This document shows, in pieces, positions 6,916 to 15,122 of a stretch of 16,604 nucleotides of DNA. Under the pieces are notes generated by a model that worked only from the letters and a program-made list of their open reading frames with translations, was not told the DNA's origin and did not search any database. How positions within the stretch are numbered: position 1 is the stretch's first letter; each line of letters opens with the position of its first letter. This DNA comes from Oscillospiraceae bacterium (GTDB lineage: Bacteria; Bacillota; Clostridia; Oscillospirales; Ruminococcaceae), in NCBI GenBank assembly GCA_016296165.1, contig JAEDJV010000051.1, forward strand, positions 1 through 16,604, read 5' to 3'. Made by a program: the position numbers and the translations under genes.

Positions 6916-8712
6916 ATGAACGAAAAAATATTGGAACGCTCACAGGTTTCTGATGAGTATAAATGGTCTGTAAATGATATTTATAAAAACGACGAATGCT
7001 GGACAAAGGATTATGAAGAAGCAAGGAAAACAGCCGATGAATTAAAATCTTTTAAGGGCAGACTGGGAGAGTCTTCAGAGATTCTGTGCAGATATTTTAA
7101 ACTAAATGACAGACTCAGCATAATTCTGGATAATCTTATTAACTATGCACACAGAAGGAGAGATGAGGACAACAGAAATGCTGTTTACCAGGAGATGTGC
7201 GGTCGGCTGTCAGCGCTATTATCTGATATTTCTGATGCCTGTTCATTTGAAGTCCCTGAGATTCTTGCGATAAGCGAAGAAAAATTAAGCAGATTTTACG
7301 CTGAAAATACGGATCTTAGCCTTTATCAGCTGTATATCAGTCGTCTTCAGAAAAGAAAAGAACATACGCTGTCAGAAGCAGAAGAGAGAATTATGGCTCT
7401 TGCCGGACAGATGCAGGAGGCTCCTGATACAATCTATTCTGTATTCAGCGACGCTGAACTGGAATTTGATGACGCAGTAGATTCTAATGGAAATAAACAT
7501 CAGGTTACACACGGAACTTATATTCCTCTTATGCAGAGTTCTGACAGAGTGCTGAGAGAATCTGCTTTCAGATCTATGTACAGAACATACGGCAAATATA
7601 AAAATACAATTGCAGCAATGCTTACTGCTCAGACCAGACAGTCACTTTTCACAGCCAGAGCGCGACATTATGAATCGACACTTCATGCGTCGCTTGACAG
7701 GACAGATGTACCTGTTTCAGTTTATCACAATCTTATCGAAGCGGTTCATAACAATATGGAATACATGCATAAGTATATAAAACTCAGAAAGAAACTGATG
7801 GGACTTGATGAGCTTCATATGTATGATCTTTACACCCCTGTTGTTCAGGACTTTGATATGAAGATTACTTTTGAAGAAGCCAAACAGACTGTTTATGAAG
7901 CTCTTGCTCCTATGGGTGATGAATATCGTGCTGTATTAAAGGAAGGTTTTGAGAACGGCTGGATAGATGTGTATGAAAATAAAGGAAAGACAAGTGGTGC
8001 TTATTCTGCAGGAGCAAAGGTACATCCGTATGTTCTCCTGAATCATAAGGATACGCTAAACTGTGAGTTTACACTAGCTCATGAGATGGGGCATGCTATT
8101 CATTCATATTATTCCAATAAAAATCAGCCGGCAGTATATTCTGATTATGTTATATTTGTTGCTGAAGTAGCTTCGACATGCAACGAAGCGCTCCTTATGG
8201 AATATCTGCTGAAAAATACAGACGACAGGAAACAGAAAGCGTATCTGATTAATTATTTCCTTGAGCAGTTTAGAACAACACTTTACAGACAGACAATGTT
8301 TGCAGAATTTGAATTGAAAATAAATCAGATGACAGAGTCCGGAGAGGGAATTACTGCAGAAAATATTTCTGAACTTTACTATAATTTAAACAAAACATAT
8401 TTTGGTGACGACATAGTAGTTGATGATGATATTGCACTTGAATGGGCAAGAATACCTCATTTTTACTATGAATATTATGTTTATCAGTATGCTACAGGTT
8501 ATTCTGCGGCAATAGCACTTTCAGGAAAAATTCTTAAAGAAGGAAAACAGGCGGCAGATAATTATATAAAGTTTTTAAGCAGCGGATGTTCAAAGTCACC
8601 AATCGATTTGCTTAAACTTGCAGGAGTTGACATGTCAACACCAGATCCGATTAATTCAGCACTTGGAATATTCAATGAACTCATTGATGAACTTGAGAAA
8701 CTTCTTGCGTGA
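6916..8712 (+). CDS. pepF: Oligoendopeptidase F (peptidase family M3B)
   Basis: 598 residues, the normal size for PepF. Cytosolic zinc metallopeptidase that cuts short peptides internally and so helps recycle peptides taken up or released by Clp-type proteases. The zinc site is HEMGH (389-393), and the third ligand is Glu417 in AEVASTCNE, the typical M3B signature. The N-terminal helical half (SDEYKWSVNDIY and onward) and the C-terminal HFYYEYYVYQYATG segment, which supplies substrate-binding Tyr and His, are also typical. Ribosome site CGGAGG lies 7 bp upstream. No signal peptide. No terminator hairpin was seen after the stop codon; the next gene has its own promoter. Confidence 0.95.
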   Translation: MNEKILERSQVSDEYKWSVNDIYKNDECWTKDYEEARKTADELKSFKGRLGESSEILCRYFKLNDRLSIILDNLINYAHRRRDEDNRNAVYQEMCGRLSALLSDISDACSFEVPEILAISEEKLSRFYAENTDLSLYQLYISRLQKRKEHTLSEAEERIMALAGQMQEAPDTIYSVFSDAELEFDDAVDSNGNKHQVTHGTYIPLMQSSDRVLRESAFRSMYRTYGKYKNTIAAMLTAQTRQSLFTARARHYESTLHASLDRTDVPVSVYHNLIEAVHNNMEYMHKYIKLRKKLMGLDELHMYDLYTPVVQDFDMKITFEEAKQTVYEALAPMGDEYRAVLKEGFENGWIDVYENKGKTSGAYSAGAKVHPYVLLNHKDTLNCEFTLAHEMGHAIHSYYSNKNQPAVYSDYVIFVAEVASTCNEALLMEYLLKNTDDRKQKAYLINYFLEQFRTTLYRQTMFAEFELKINQMTESGEGITAENISELYYNLNKTYFGDDIVVDDDIALEWARIPHFYYEYYVYQYATGYSAAIALSGKILKEGKQAADNYIKFLSSGCSKSPIDLLKLAGVDMSTPDPINSALGIFNELIDELEKLLA

Positions 8713-8798
8713 TTTGATATATTTCATTAAAAAAAACGACTGAAAAACATCGAAAACACCAATGAATATTACAGAAAATTTAAAATATAAATTGTTTC

Positions 8799-8827
8799 TT
8801 GTAAAACAAATACACATATGATATAAT
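8799..8827 (+). promoter_or_regulatory. Promoter of the lipoprotein gene
   Basis: TTGTAA (8799-8804), 17-bp spacer, and TATAAT (8822-8827) with an upstream TG giving an extended -10 (TGATATAAT). Predicted transcription starts near 8834, at the left arm of the leader hairpin. Confidence 0.75.
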
Positions 8828-8832
8828 TAGGA

Positions 8833-8880
8833 TTGCCTGTCAGATGTTAAGAACAATACTGCTAATACGGAGACAGGCAA
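8833..8880 (+). promoter_or_regulatory. Leader hairpin with an alternative pairing to the ribosome site
   Basis: TTGCCTGTC (8833-8841) pairs perfectly with GACAGGCAA (8872-8880) around a 30-nt loop. The first six bases of the left arm can also pair with AGGCAA at 8898-8903, which overlaps the Shine-Dalgarno sequence of the lipoprotein gene. The two pairings exclude each other, so a translational switch is possible; this is inference. The loop does not match a riboswitch class that I recognise. Confidence 0.4.
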
Positions 8881-8908
8881 AAACTAATTTTTTTTGGAGG
8901 CAACTTTT

Positions 8909-9757
8909 ATGAAAAAAACTTTAGCAGTGATATTAGCATTTTCCATGGTATTATCAATCTCATCATGCAATAAGTCAGATAATAGTGATGTAAGCGAATC
9001 AGAAATCACTTCATCTGTAACAGATGAAACCAATGCTGAAGAATCAGAGAATAACCAAACAGAATCTGATACAGAATCTGAGTCTGAAACAGAAGGAGCA
9101 GAAACAGAAGCGGAACCACAGATTGATGAGTCAAAACTTAGTTATGATTTTTCTGGTCTTGACAGTGGTAAATGTATGACTATGCTCACATCCGGAAAGT
9201 ATCATGTACTTATAAAGTATGTAATTATGGGCGAAAGTATGTATCAGGATCTTTATTTTGGTGATGGTTCAATGCTTATGACAACTGATTATATGGGAAC
9301 AGCATATACCATGTTATATAAAGACAAGACACAGTACACAATATTTGAGGATATCTATTATACTACACCGGCAGGTGAATTGTTCGGGTCAGGAGATATG
9401 TTTGAAAAATTCGCTTACTATGAAAGCGGAACAACTGAACTTGAAGGTGTTACATATAAGTACGATGAATACTATCAGGAAACAACTCAGGCATTAACAA
9501 AGGTTCTTATGAAAGAAGACAATACTGTTTTTGCATTCGTGAGTGGTGAACAGGTAATGTATATTGAAAAGTATGATCAGGACTTTGATCCTGCACAGGT
9601 AATTGCTCTTCCGGAAAATGCAAAAGAAGTATCGGCAGAGGAATTTAATACACAGCTTATGAACAAGCTTGCCGGAGAAACTGCTGCAGAATCCGAAAAT
9701 GCTGATGAAAATTCTGCTGATACTGAAAATGAAGCTGATATGGACGCTGAAAGCTGA
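8909..9757 (+). CDS. Secreted lipoprotein of unknown function
   Basis: 282 residues from ATG 8909. The upstream in-frame TTG at 8894 is rejected as start because it overlaps the GGAGG ribosome site (8896-8900), which is ideally placed for ATG 8909. A signal peptide (MKKTLAVILAFSMVLS) ends in a lipobox, ISSC, so Cys20 would be lipidated and the protein anchored outside the membrane. Residues about 23-75 are an acidic Ser/Thr/Glu-rich linker. A folded domain of about 175 residues follows, rich in Tyr and in beta-type segments, and then an acidic low-complexity tail (about 255-282). The folded part faintly suggests a LolA/LppX-like lipid-carrier fold, but I recognise no family. The gene ends 32 bp before the ANL enzyme gene and the two probably share the upstream promoter. 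Confidence 0.85.
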   Translation: MKKTLAVILAFSMVLSISSCNKSDNSDVSESEITSSVTDETNAEESENNQTESDTESESETEGAETEAEPQIDESKLSYDFSGLDSGKCMTMLTSGKYHVLIKYVIMGESMYQDLYFGDGSMLMTTDYMGTAYTMLYKDKTQYTIFEDIYYTTPAGELFGSGDMFEKFAYYESGTTELEGVTYKYDEYYQETTQALTKVLMKEDNTVFAFVSGEQVMYIEKYDQDFDPAQVIALPENAKEVSAEEFNTQLMNKLAGETAAESENADENSADTENEADMDAES

Positions 9758-9789
9758 TTATATCGTAAATAGAAGGGGGTTGTTTTTTT

Positions 9790-11514
9790 ATGCAAGTGTT
9801 GAAACTTAAGAAAACAGCAGGTTATCCTACATCTAATATGAATGAGATGAAAATAATGGATGAATCTGTGCTGGATAAGCCTCTTTACAGAACTATTCTT
9901 GATGCAAATTCTGAAAATATGGATGTTCTTGCTGGTGTATCCTCACACTATCGTTTGACATATGGTGATTTGTTCAGAAATATAGATCGCCTGGCAGATG
10001 TTCTGAGTGATTTTGGATTGAAAGCAGGAGATTCATTAATTGAATTTGTTATGGATAAAATTACTGCAATTACAATTATTCTTGCATGCAGTAAGATTGG
10101 TGTTCAGGTAATTGTTGCTCATCCAAGATTTGATGATGAAATGCTGTCAAAAGTGATAAAACATAATAGTGTAAAATTATTACTGTGCGCAGAGGTAATG
10201 TATCCTGCTTTTGCGTCAATGAACAGCGTGAATGATATTTCGAAGATTGTTGTTTTACCGATGGCAAGAGATTATGTGACTGACTGGAAAAATAAATCTG
10301 TTCCTGTAAGTACTGAAGTAACTACATGGAACGAATTTATTAATACAAAATGCACATGTAAATCAGAAGAGGTTAAAACAGGCGAATATCCGCTGATGGT
10401 ATGCGGGTCAACAGGTACAACCGGAGTTCCAAAGCTTATTGTACATACCAACAGAAGTATCAATGCTTCAATTATAGAAAAAAAAGAAGCCAGTCCGGAC
10501 TGGAGAAGGGGTGACATACTTATTGCATACCCGCCTCCGTATGTTGTTTCATGTCTTGCGTGTCTTTCTTTTGCACCGCTAACTATGGGAGTTACAATAG
10601 TTTCTGAAACAGGGAAGGGCAAAGCCGATACAGGTCCTAATGCAACAAACGAAAAATTCGAATATGAATTTATACTAAAACACAAGGCAAATATACTCAT
10701 GACAACAAAATCAGATTTGCTTTCCATGGTTTCGCAGTGCAGAGGATTAACCCTTGATCTGAGTCATCTAAGACATGTTTTTGTACTTGGAGAAACGATT
10801 AACCCTAAGGAATCAAAAATGATAAGTGATTTTCTTGCTTCAAACGGATGTAATGTTTTTCTTGAAAACCTCTACGGAATGTCTGAATTAACAACATTTT
10901 CATATCACAGATATGATGATGAGTCAGAAGTTTCAAAATGTTCCGTTCTTCCGTTTGTGGTAGTGAGTGCATTTGACCCTGATACGGGTGAGGAATGTCC
11001 TTACAATACTGTTGGCAGAATATATGTAAAGACACCATCTATGATGAAGGAATATATGCTTAATGAAGAAGCAACTGATAATTTCTTCAGGAAAGATAAC
11101 GAGGGTAATACCTGGTGCTGTACAGGGGATATCGGATATGTAACTGAAGACAACAAGGTTGTCGCACATGGAAGATATACAGAGAATTTTGTCGATGCAA
11201 ATGGCAATATTGTATTCCCATATATGATTAGTGATGTACTTATAAGGGAAGAAAACGTTGTATCCTGCAAAATTATTACAAAGCAGTTCGGTGAAAAGAA
11301 AAAACTGGTGGTGCATGTTCTGGTAAAGGATATTCCGGAGGATGTAGAAAAATATGTTTCTCATCTTGATGAAATGCTCAGAGAATCCGATACAGTAAAA
11401 GTATATCCTGATTTATATAAGATAAGAACAAAATTTCCGATTTTCCATTCAAAGATAAGTATGAGGGATATCGCAATGGAGCAGGATGGATTTATTGAAG
11501 TATCAAAAAAATAA
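9790..11514 (+). CDS. ANL-superfamily adenylate-forming enzyme (acyl-CoA synthetase-like), substrate unknown
   Basis: 574 residues. Motifs of the ANL family are clear: the phosphate loop GSTGTTGVPK (206-215), YGMSE (362-366), TGD (445-447), GR at 461-462 and a catalytic-type lysine at 555 in FHSKIS. The enzyme would activate a carboxylic acid with ATP to an acyl-adenylate and then pass it to CoA or a carrier thiol. The hinge motif is unusual: GRYTENFVDANG in place of the common GRxDDxIK. No carrier-protein domain or thioesterase is fused and no acyl-carrier gene is nearby. Ribosome site AAGGGGG lies 10 bp upstream; a second in-frame ATG at codon 17 is possible. No hairpin terminator follows before the rplU promoter. 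The enzyme may be a fatty-acid or aromatic-acid ligase; the sequence alone does not decide. Confidence 0.85.
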   Translation: MQVLKLKKTAGYPTSNMNEMKIMDESVLDKPLYRTILDANSENMDVLAGVSSHYRLTYGDLFRNIDRLADVLSDFGLKAGDSLIEFVMDKITAITIILACSKIGVQVIVAHPRFDDEMLSKVIKHNSVKLLLCAEVMYPAFASMNSVNDISKIVVLPMARDYVTDWKNKSVPVSTEVTTWNEFINTKCTCKSEEVKTGEYPLMVCGSTGTTGVPKLIVHTNRSINASIIEKKEASPDWRRGDILIAYPPPYVVSCLACLSFAPLTMGVTIVSETGKGKADTGPNATNEKFEYEFILKHKANILMTTKSDLLSMVSQCRGLTLDLSHLRHVFVLGETINPKESKMISDFLASNGCNVFLENLYGMSELTTFSYHRYDDESEVSKCSVLPFVVVSAFDPDTGEECPYNTVGRIYVKTPSMMKEYMLNEEATDNFFRKDNEGNTWCCTGDIGYVTEDNKVVAHGRYTENFVDANGNIVFPYMISDVLIREENVVSCKIITKQFGEKKKLVVHVLVKDIPEDVEKYVSHLDEMLRESDTVKVYPDLYKIRTKFPIFHSKISMRDIAMEQDGFIEVSKK

Positions 11515-11532
11515 AAAAAATACAAAATACTA

Positions 11533-11562
11533 TTGACAAACACATATCAAATATGCTAAGAT
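11533..11562 (+). promoter_or_regulatory. Promoter of the rplU operon
   Basis: Perfect TTGACA (11533-11538), 18-bp spacer and TAAGAT (11557-11562) with an upstream TG (extended -10, TGCTAAGAT). A strong promoter fits a ribosomal protein operon. Confidence 0.85.
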
Positions 11563-11568
11563 AAAAGA

Positions 11569-11634
11569 GCCGCATGTATTCAGGTTCACAAGATGATTCG
11601 GATTTATTCGTATCACACCGTATGCAGCGAGTTT
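11569..11634 (+). promoter_or_regulatory. Probable ribosomal protein L21 leader
   Basis: The roughly 90-nt leader between promoter and rplU can fold. An outer stem pairs GCATGT (11573-11578) with GTATGC (11620-11625) using G-U pairs, extended by GC/GC past a mismatch. An inner hairpin GATTCGGA / TTCGTATC (11595-11614, one mismatch, 4-nt loop) sits inside. Firmicutes rplU genes are known to carry an L21 leader that is thought to bind a ribosomal protein and regulate the operon. The position fits, but I cannot confirm the conserved bases. Confidence 0.5.
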
Positions 11635-11656
11635 TTTGGAAAGGAAGTAAACCAAA

Positions 11657-11971
11657 ATGTACGCAATTATTGAGACTGGTGGTAAGCAATATCAAGTTAA
11701 AGAGGGCGATGTAGTATTCATCGAAAAGCTCTCTGTTGAAGCTGACGAAACGGTTAGCTTTGATAAGGTTGTTGCTGTAAACAACGACAAGGGCATTACA
11801 GTTGGTACACCATATGTAAACGGTGCTACTGTTACAGCTAAGGTTGTTAAGAACGGCAAGGGCAAGAAGATCAATATTCTTACTTACAAGCCAAAGAAGG
11901 GCTCTACAATGAAGAGACAGGGTCACAGACAGCCTTACACTCAGGTTAAGATTGAAGCAATTAAGGCTTAA
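11657..11971 (+). CDS. rplU: 50S ribosomal protein L21
   Basis: 104 residues, full length. Begins MYAIIETGGKQYQVKEGD, the family signature, and ends with the conserved KRQGHRQPYTQVKI block that contacts 23S rRNA. It binds 23S rRNA near L20 in the large subunit. Ribosome site AAAGGAAG lies about 11 bp upstream. Codon use is visibly biased to frequent codons, as expected of a highly expressed gene. First gene of rplU-prp-rpmA, with 6 bp to the next gene. Confidence 0.98.
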   Translation: MYAIIETGGKQYQVKEGDVVFIEKLSVEADETVSFDKVVAVNNDKGITVGTPYVNGATVTAKVVKNGKGKKINILTYKPKKGSTMKRQGHRQPYTQVKIEAIKA

Positions 11972-11977
11972 TTACGA

Positions 11978-12292
11978 ATGATAACTGCTGTTTTTTATAA
12001 AAAAGGCAGAGATCTTTCAGGCTTCAGGGTAAGTGGGCATGCCGGTTATGCAGAATACGGTGAAGATATCGTCTGTGCGAGTGTCAGTTCAGCTGTACAG
12101 TTGACCTGTAATCTTATTACGGAAACTTTTGATATCAAGGCAGATGTATCAGCGGAAGGCGATGCGGTTACTCTGAGAGTTGCGGAGACCTGTGAAGAAG
12201 CTACTAATTTAATGGATGGTCTTAAGATTCATCTTGAGCTTCTTTCTGAGGAATTTGAAAATACGATTATTACAAAAATTTCGGAGGTGTAA
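11978..12292 (+). CDS. prp: Ribosomal-processing cysteine protease Prp
   Basis: 104 residues, always found between L21 and L27 genes in Firmicutes. It carries the signature SGHAGYAEYGEDIVCAxVS, with catalytic His21 and Cys33. Prp removes the N-terminal extension of L27, a step shown to be essential in Staphylococcus aureus, so that the mature L27 N-terminus can reach the peptidyl-transferase centre. Its presumed substrate site is encoded by the next gene (MQFF then AHKK). Ribosome site is weak; translation is probably coupled to rplU, whose stop codon is 6 bp upstream. The stop codon is 3 bp before rpmA. Confidence 0.95.
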   Translation: MITAVFYKKGRDLSGFRVSGHAGYAEYGEDIVCASVSSAVQLTCNLITETFDIKADVSAEGDAVTLRVAETCEEATNLMDGLKIHLELLSEEFENTIITKISEV

Positions 12293-12295
12293 GTT

Positions 12296-12577
12296 ATGTT
12301 AAAGCTTAGTATGCAGTTTTTTGCTCACAAGAAGGGAAGCGGTTCTACTAAGAACGGTCGTGATTCTGAGTCAAAAAGATTAGGTGTTAAGAGAGCAGAC
12401 GGTCAGTTCGTTAAGGCTGGCAACATTATCGTTCGTCAGCGCGGCACACACATCCATCCGGGTGAGGGTGTTGGTATCGGTTCTGATGATACAATATTTG
12501 CAACAGTTGAAGGCAGAGTTAAGTTTGAACGTCTCGGCCGTGACCGCAAAAAGGTATCAGTATACGCTGCACAGTAA
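12296..12577 (+). CDS. rpmA: 50S ribosomal protein L27 with cleavable N-terminal extension
   Basis: 93 residues. The protein begins MLKLSMQFFAHKKGSGSTKNG. The first nine residues match the extension that Prp cuts after the double Phe in S. aureus, leaving Ala10 as mature N-terminus next to the peptidyl-transferase centre. The core GRDSESKRLGVKRADGQ and the HPGEGVGIG segment are typical. Strong ribosome site CGGAGGTG overlaps the end of prp. Last gene of its operon; a hairpin follows within about 25 bp. Confidence 0.98.
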   Translation: MLKLSMQFFAHKKGSGSTKNGRDSESKRLGVKRADGQFVKAGNIIVRQRGTHIHPGEGVGIGSDDTIFATVEGRVKFERLGRDRKKVSVYAAQ

Positions 12578-12593
12578 TATAATATCTTTTTAT

Positions 12594-12627
12594 TGCAAAA
12601 AATCCCGAGCGTTTCGCTTGGGATTTT
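12594..12627 (+). terminator. Terminator after rpmA
   Basis: Eleven-bp stem AATCCCGAGCG / CGCTTGGGATT (one G-U) with a TTT loop, flanked by an A-run on the left and only four T on the right. It may end rpmA transcripts incompletely. No clear promoter was found between it and obgE, so read-through could feed the obgE operon. Confidence 0.75.
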
Positions 12628-12690
12628 GCTGTATATATAGTATTTTCCCAGATCATGTGCGTTAAAGCACACATGAAAGGATGGTCAGAG

Positions 12691-13968
12691 ATGTTTGTTG
12701 ATAAAGCACGAATAAAAATAAAAGCCGGCGATGGCGGAGACGGTGCGGTATCATTTTACCGCGAAAAATATGTCGCTGCAGGTGGTCCTGACGGAGGAAA
12801 CGGTGGCAAAGGCGGAGATATAATATTTGTTATTGACGATAATTTTTCAACTCTTATAGATTTTAAATATAAAAAGAAATATGTAGCACAGAGAGGCGAA
12901 AACGGCGGAGCTAAACACTGTACCGGAAAAAATGGTGAAGACCTTATAATCAAAGTTCCGAGAGGCACTCTTGTTAGAGATGCTAATACAGGTAGAATTA
13001 TAGCTGACCTCTCAAAAAAAGACAGACAGGTTATTGCAAAGGGTGGAAACGGCGGAAAGGGAAATGCAGTTTTCAAGTCGCCTACACGTCAGATCCCGAG
13101 ATTTGCTAAACCAGGTTTTCCAGGCGAGGAGTTTGAGCTTTCACTGGAACTTAAACTTCTGGCAGATGTCGGACTTGTTGGATTTCCTAATGTCGGAAAA
13201 TCAACTCTTATTTCAGTAGTGAGTCAGGCAAAACCTAAGATAGCAAATTATCATTTTACGACACTTGTACCTGTACTTGGCGTTGTAAAAGTTGAAACAG
13301 AAAAATCATTTGTTATGGCAGATATTCCTGGTCTTATTGAAGGAGCCAGTGACGGGGTAGGACTAGGTCATGAATTTTTAAGACATGTTGAAAGATGTCG
13401 TCTTATTCTTCATGTTCTGGATGTTTCAGGTTCAGAGGGCAGAAATCCTTCTGAAGACTTTGATATAATAAACGCTGAACTTGAAAAATTCAGTCCGGAT
13501 TTAGCAAAATGTCCTCAGATTGTTGCGGCAAACAAATCAGATATGGCGACACCGGAACAGATTGCTGAGTTAAAAGCCTATATCGAAGAAAAAGGATATA
13601 CATTTTTCGAGATATCAGCTGCTACAACCAAAGGTACGTCAGAGCTTGTAAAGTATATTTCTCAGGAACTTGACAAGCTTCCGCCGATTAAGGAATATGA
13701 ACCTGAAGAAATTCCTGAAGAGGAAATTCTCCAGAAAGAAGATGACCGTAAGAAAATTACAGTCAGAAAAGAAGATGATATTTACTATGTTGAAGCCCAG
13801 TGGCTCGAACCGATTCTCAGGACCGTTGATCTTGATGACTATTCTTCACTTCAGTATCTGCAGAGAGTACTATCCACAAATGGTGTGTTCCAGAGACTTG
13901 AGGATATGGGAATTGAAGAGGGCGAAACTGTTGATATCCATGGCTTTGAATTTGAGTATGTCAAGTAG
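12691..13968 (+). CDS. obgE: GTPase Obg (CgtA)
   Basis: 425 residues from ATG 12691. Upstream in-frame ATGs at 12655 and 12673 would add a non-conserved stretch; the family starts MFVDKA and AAAGGATGG lies about 8 bp before 12691. Domains: glycine-rich Obg fold (1-157), GTPase (G1 GFPNVGKST 164-172, G3 DIPG 211-214, G4 NKSD 281-284, G5 SAA), an acidic linker, and a C-terminal OCT domain (about 355-425) typical of Firmicutes Obg. It is a ribosome-associated, essential GTPase for 50S assembly that also links to stress signalling. Gene order L21-Prp-L27-Obg is a conserved block. mrnC begins 2 bp after the stop. Confidence 0.97.
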   Translation: MFVDKARIKIKAGDGGDGAVSFYREKYVAAGGPDGGNGGKGGDIIFVIDDNFSTLIDFKYKKKYVAQRGENGGAKHCTGKNGEDLIIKVPRGTLVRDANTGRIIADLSKKDRQVIAKGGNGGKGNAVFKSPTRQIPRFAKPGFPGEEFELSLELKLLADVGLVGFPNVGKSTLISVVSQAKPKIANYHFTTLVPVLGVVKVETEKSFVMADIPGLIEGASDGVGLGHEFLRHVERCRLILHVLDVSGSEGRNPSEDFDIINAELEKFSPDLAKCPQIVAANKSDMATPEQIAELKAYIEEKGYTFFEISAATTKGTSELVKYISQELDKLPPIKEYEPEEIPEEEILQKEDDRKKITVRKEDDIYYVEAQWLEPILRTVDLDDYSSLQYLQRVLSTNGVFQRLEDMGIEEGETVDIHGFEFEYVK

Positions 13969-13970
13969 AG

Positions 13971-14384
13971 GTGAGTCTTACGGATAAAGTACTATCAGAC
14001 AGAGACGCAATGCAGTTTTCACCTCTTACACTTGCTTTTTTAGGAGATAGTGTATATGAACAACTGGTTCGGGAGAGAGAAGTATTAAAGGCAAATTCGC
14101 CGGTATCAAAACTTCATTCTGCGACAACTAAAAAAGTATGCGCTGTTTTTCAGTCAAAAGCATATGATGTTATTCTGCCTTTACTTGATGAAAAGGAAAC
14201 TGATATATTAAAACGAGGAAGAAATGCTTCCGGATGTTCAGCACCTAAGAGTGCAAACATTATAGATTACAGACGAGCAACCGCTGTTGAATGCCTGTTT
14301 GGATTTTTGCATCTGACCGGCAGGAGAGAGAGACTCGAAGAATTAATAAACATAATATTGACAGATACCAGGGAGGAAAATTAA
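13971..14384 (+). CDS. mrnC: Mini-ribonuclease III (MrnC)
   Basis: 137 residues starting at GTG 13971, two bases after the obgE stop. It consists of an RNase III catalytic domain alone, without the double-stranded RNA-binding domain. LAFLGDSVYE (21-30) carries the catalytic Asp26, and RRATAVECLFGFLHL carries Glu107. In Bacillus subtilis Mini-III trims both ends of 23S pre-rRNA, helped by L3. No ATG start is available in this frame at the right place; the local ribosome site is weak, so translation is probably coupled to obgE. It is usually beside cysS in Bacillus; here it sits in the Obg block, which keeps it with ribosome assembly. Confidence 0.93.
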   Translation: MSLTDKVLSDRDAMQFSPLTLAFLGDSVYEQLVREREVLKANSPVSKLHSATTKKVCAVFQSKAYDVILPLLDEKETDILKRGRNASGCSAPKSANIIDYRRATAVECLFGFLHLTGRRERLEELINIILTDTREEN

Positions 14385-14385
14385 A

Positions 14386-15120
14386 ATGTCAGGACATTCA
14401 AAATGGAGTACCATAAAGAGAAAAAAAGAAGCAACAGATCAGGCGAGAGCAAAGATCTTTACCAAGATAGGCCGAGAGATGACTGTATGCATAAAGGAAG
14501 GCGGTGCTGATCCGTCTACAAATGCAAAGCTACGTGATCTTATTGCAAAGGCAAAGGCTAACAATGTTCCTAATGACAATATCGAAAGAGTAATCAAGAA
14601 GGCAAGCGGCGGTGAAGACAAGAACGACTATATCTCAATTGTATATGAAGGATATGGTCCGAGTGGTATAGCTGTTATTGTTGAAACACTTACTGACAAC
14701 AAAAACAGAACAGCCGGCGATGTTCGTCATTACTTTGACAAGTTTGGCGGCAATCTTGGCACAAGCGGATGTGTATCGTTTATGTTCCAGAGCAAAGGTG
14801 TTGTAGTAGTTGAAAACAATGGGTATGATGAAGACAAATTAATGGAAGACTGTGTTGAGGCAAATGCGGATGACTACAGTATTGAAGATGATACAGTAGA
14901 GTTTGTATCTGCTGCTTCTGAACTTCACACAGTAAGAGATACACTTACAGAGAAGGGATACACAATTCTCTCTGCAGAAATAGCACAGATTCCTGATAAC
15001 TACGTTGCGCTTACAGATGAAGAGGCAATCAAGAAGATGAATCTTCTCCTTGAACATCTTGAAGACAATGATGATGTTCAGAATGTTTGGCATAACTGGG
15101 AAAATCCTGAAGAAGCATAA
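14386..15120 (+). CDS. yebC: YebC/TACO1 family protein
   Basis: 244 residues, full length. Starts MSGHSKWSTIKRKKEATDQ, the family signature, and carries the conserved block GGNLGTSGCVSFMF. Members have been described as transcription regulators (PmpR), and the mitochondrial homologue TACO1 and recent bacterial work point to a role in translation, especially through proline-rich stretches. Its place here among ribosome genes fits a translation role. Ribosome site GGGAGG lies about 8 bp upstream and begins inside mrnC; the two genes are 1 bp apart. Confidence 0.95.
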   Translation: MSGHSKWSTIKRKKEATDQARAKIFTKIGREMTVCIKEGGADPSTNAKLRDLIAKAKANNVPNDNIERVIKKASGGEDKNDYISIVYEGYGPSGIAVIVETLTDNKNRTAGDVRHYFDKFGGNLGTSGCVSFMFQSKGVVVVENNGYDEDKLMEDCVEANADDYSIEDDTVEFVSAASELHTVRDTLTEKGYTILSAEIAQIPDNYVALTDEEAIKKMNLLLEHLEDNDDVQNVWHNWENPEEA

Positions 15121-15122
15121 TT

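Noticed and set aside
8894..8908. TTG start adding five residues to the lipoprotein
   Set aside because: The TTG overlaps the GGAGG ribosome site, and ATG 8909 gives a standard signal peptide with correct spacing.
12656..12675. Small hairpin TGTGC/GCACA just before the obgE ribosome site
   Set aside because: The stem is only five base pairs (seven with a bulge) and has no other supporting signal, so it is not reported as a regulatory element.
12655..12690. Upstream ATG starts for obgE
   Set aside because: The extra N-terminal residues are not part of the Obg family, and AAAGGATGG is placed for ATG 12691.
14355..14385. TTGACA-like promoter at the end of mrnC driving yebC
   Set aside because: TTGACA is present, but no acceptable -10 box fits between it and the yebC start, only about 25 bp away.
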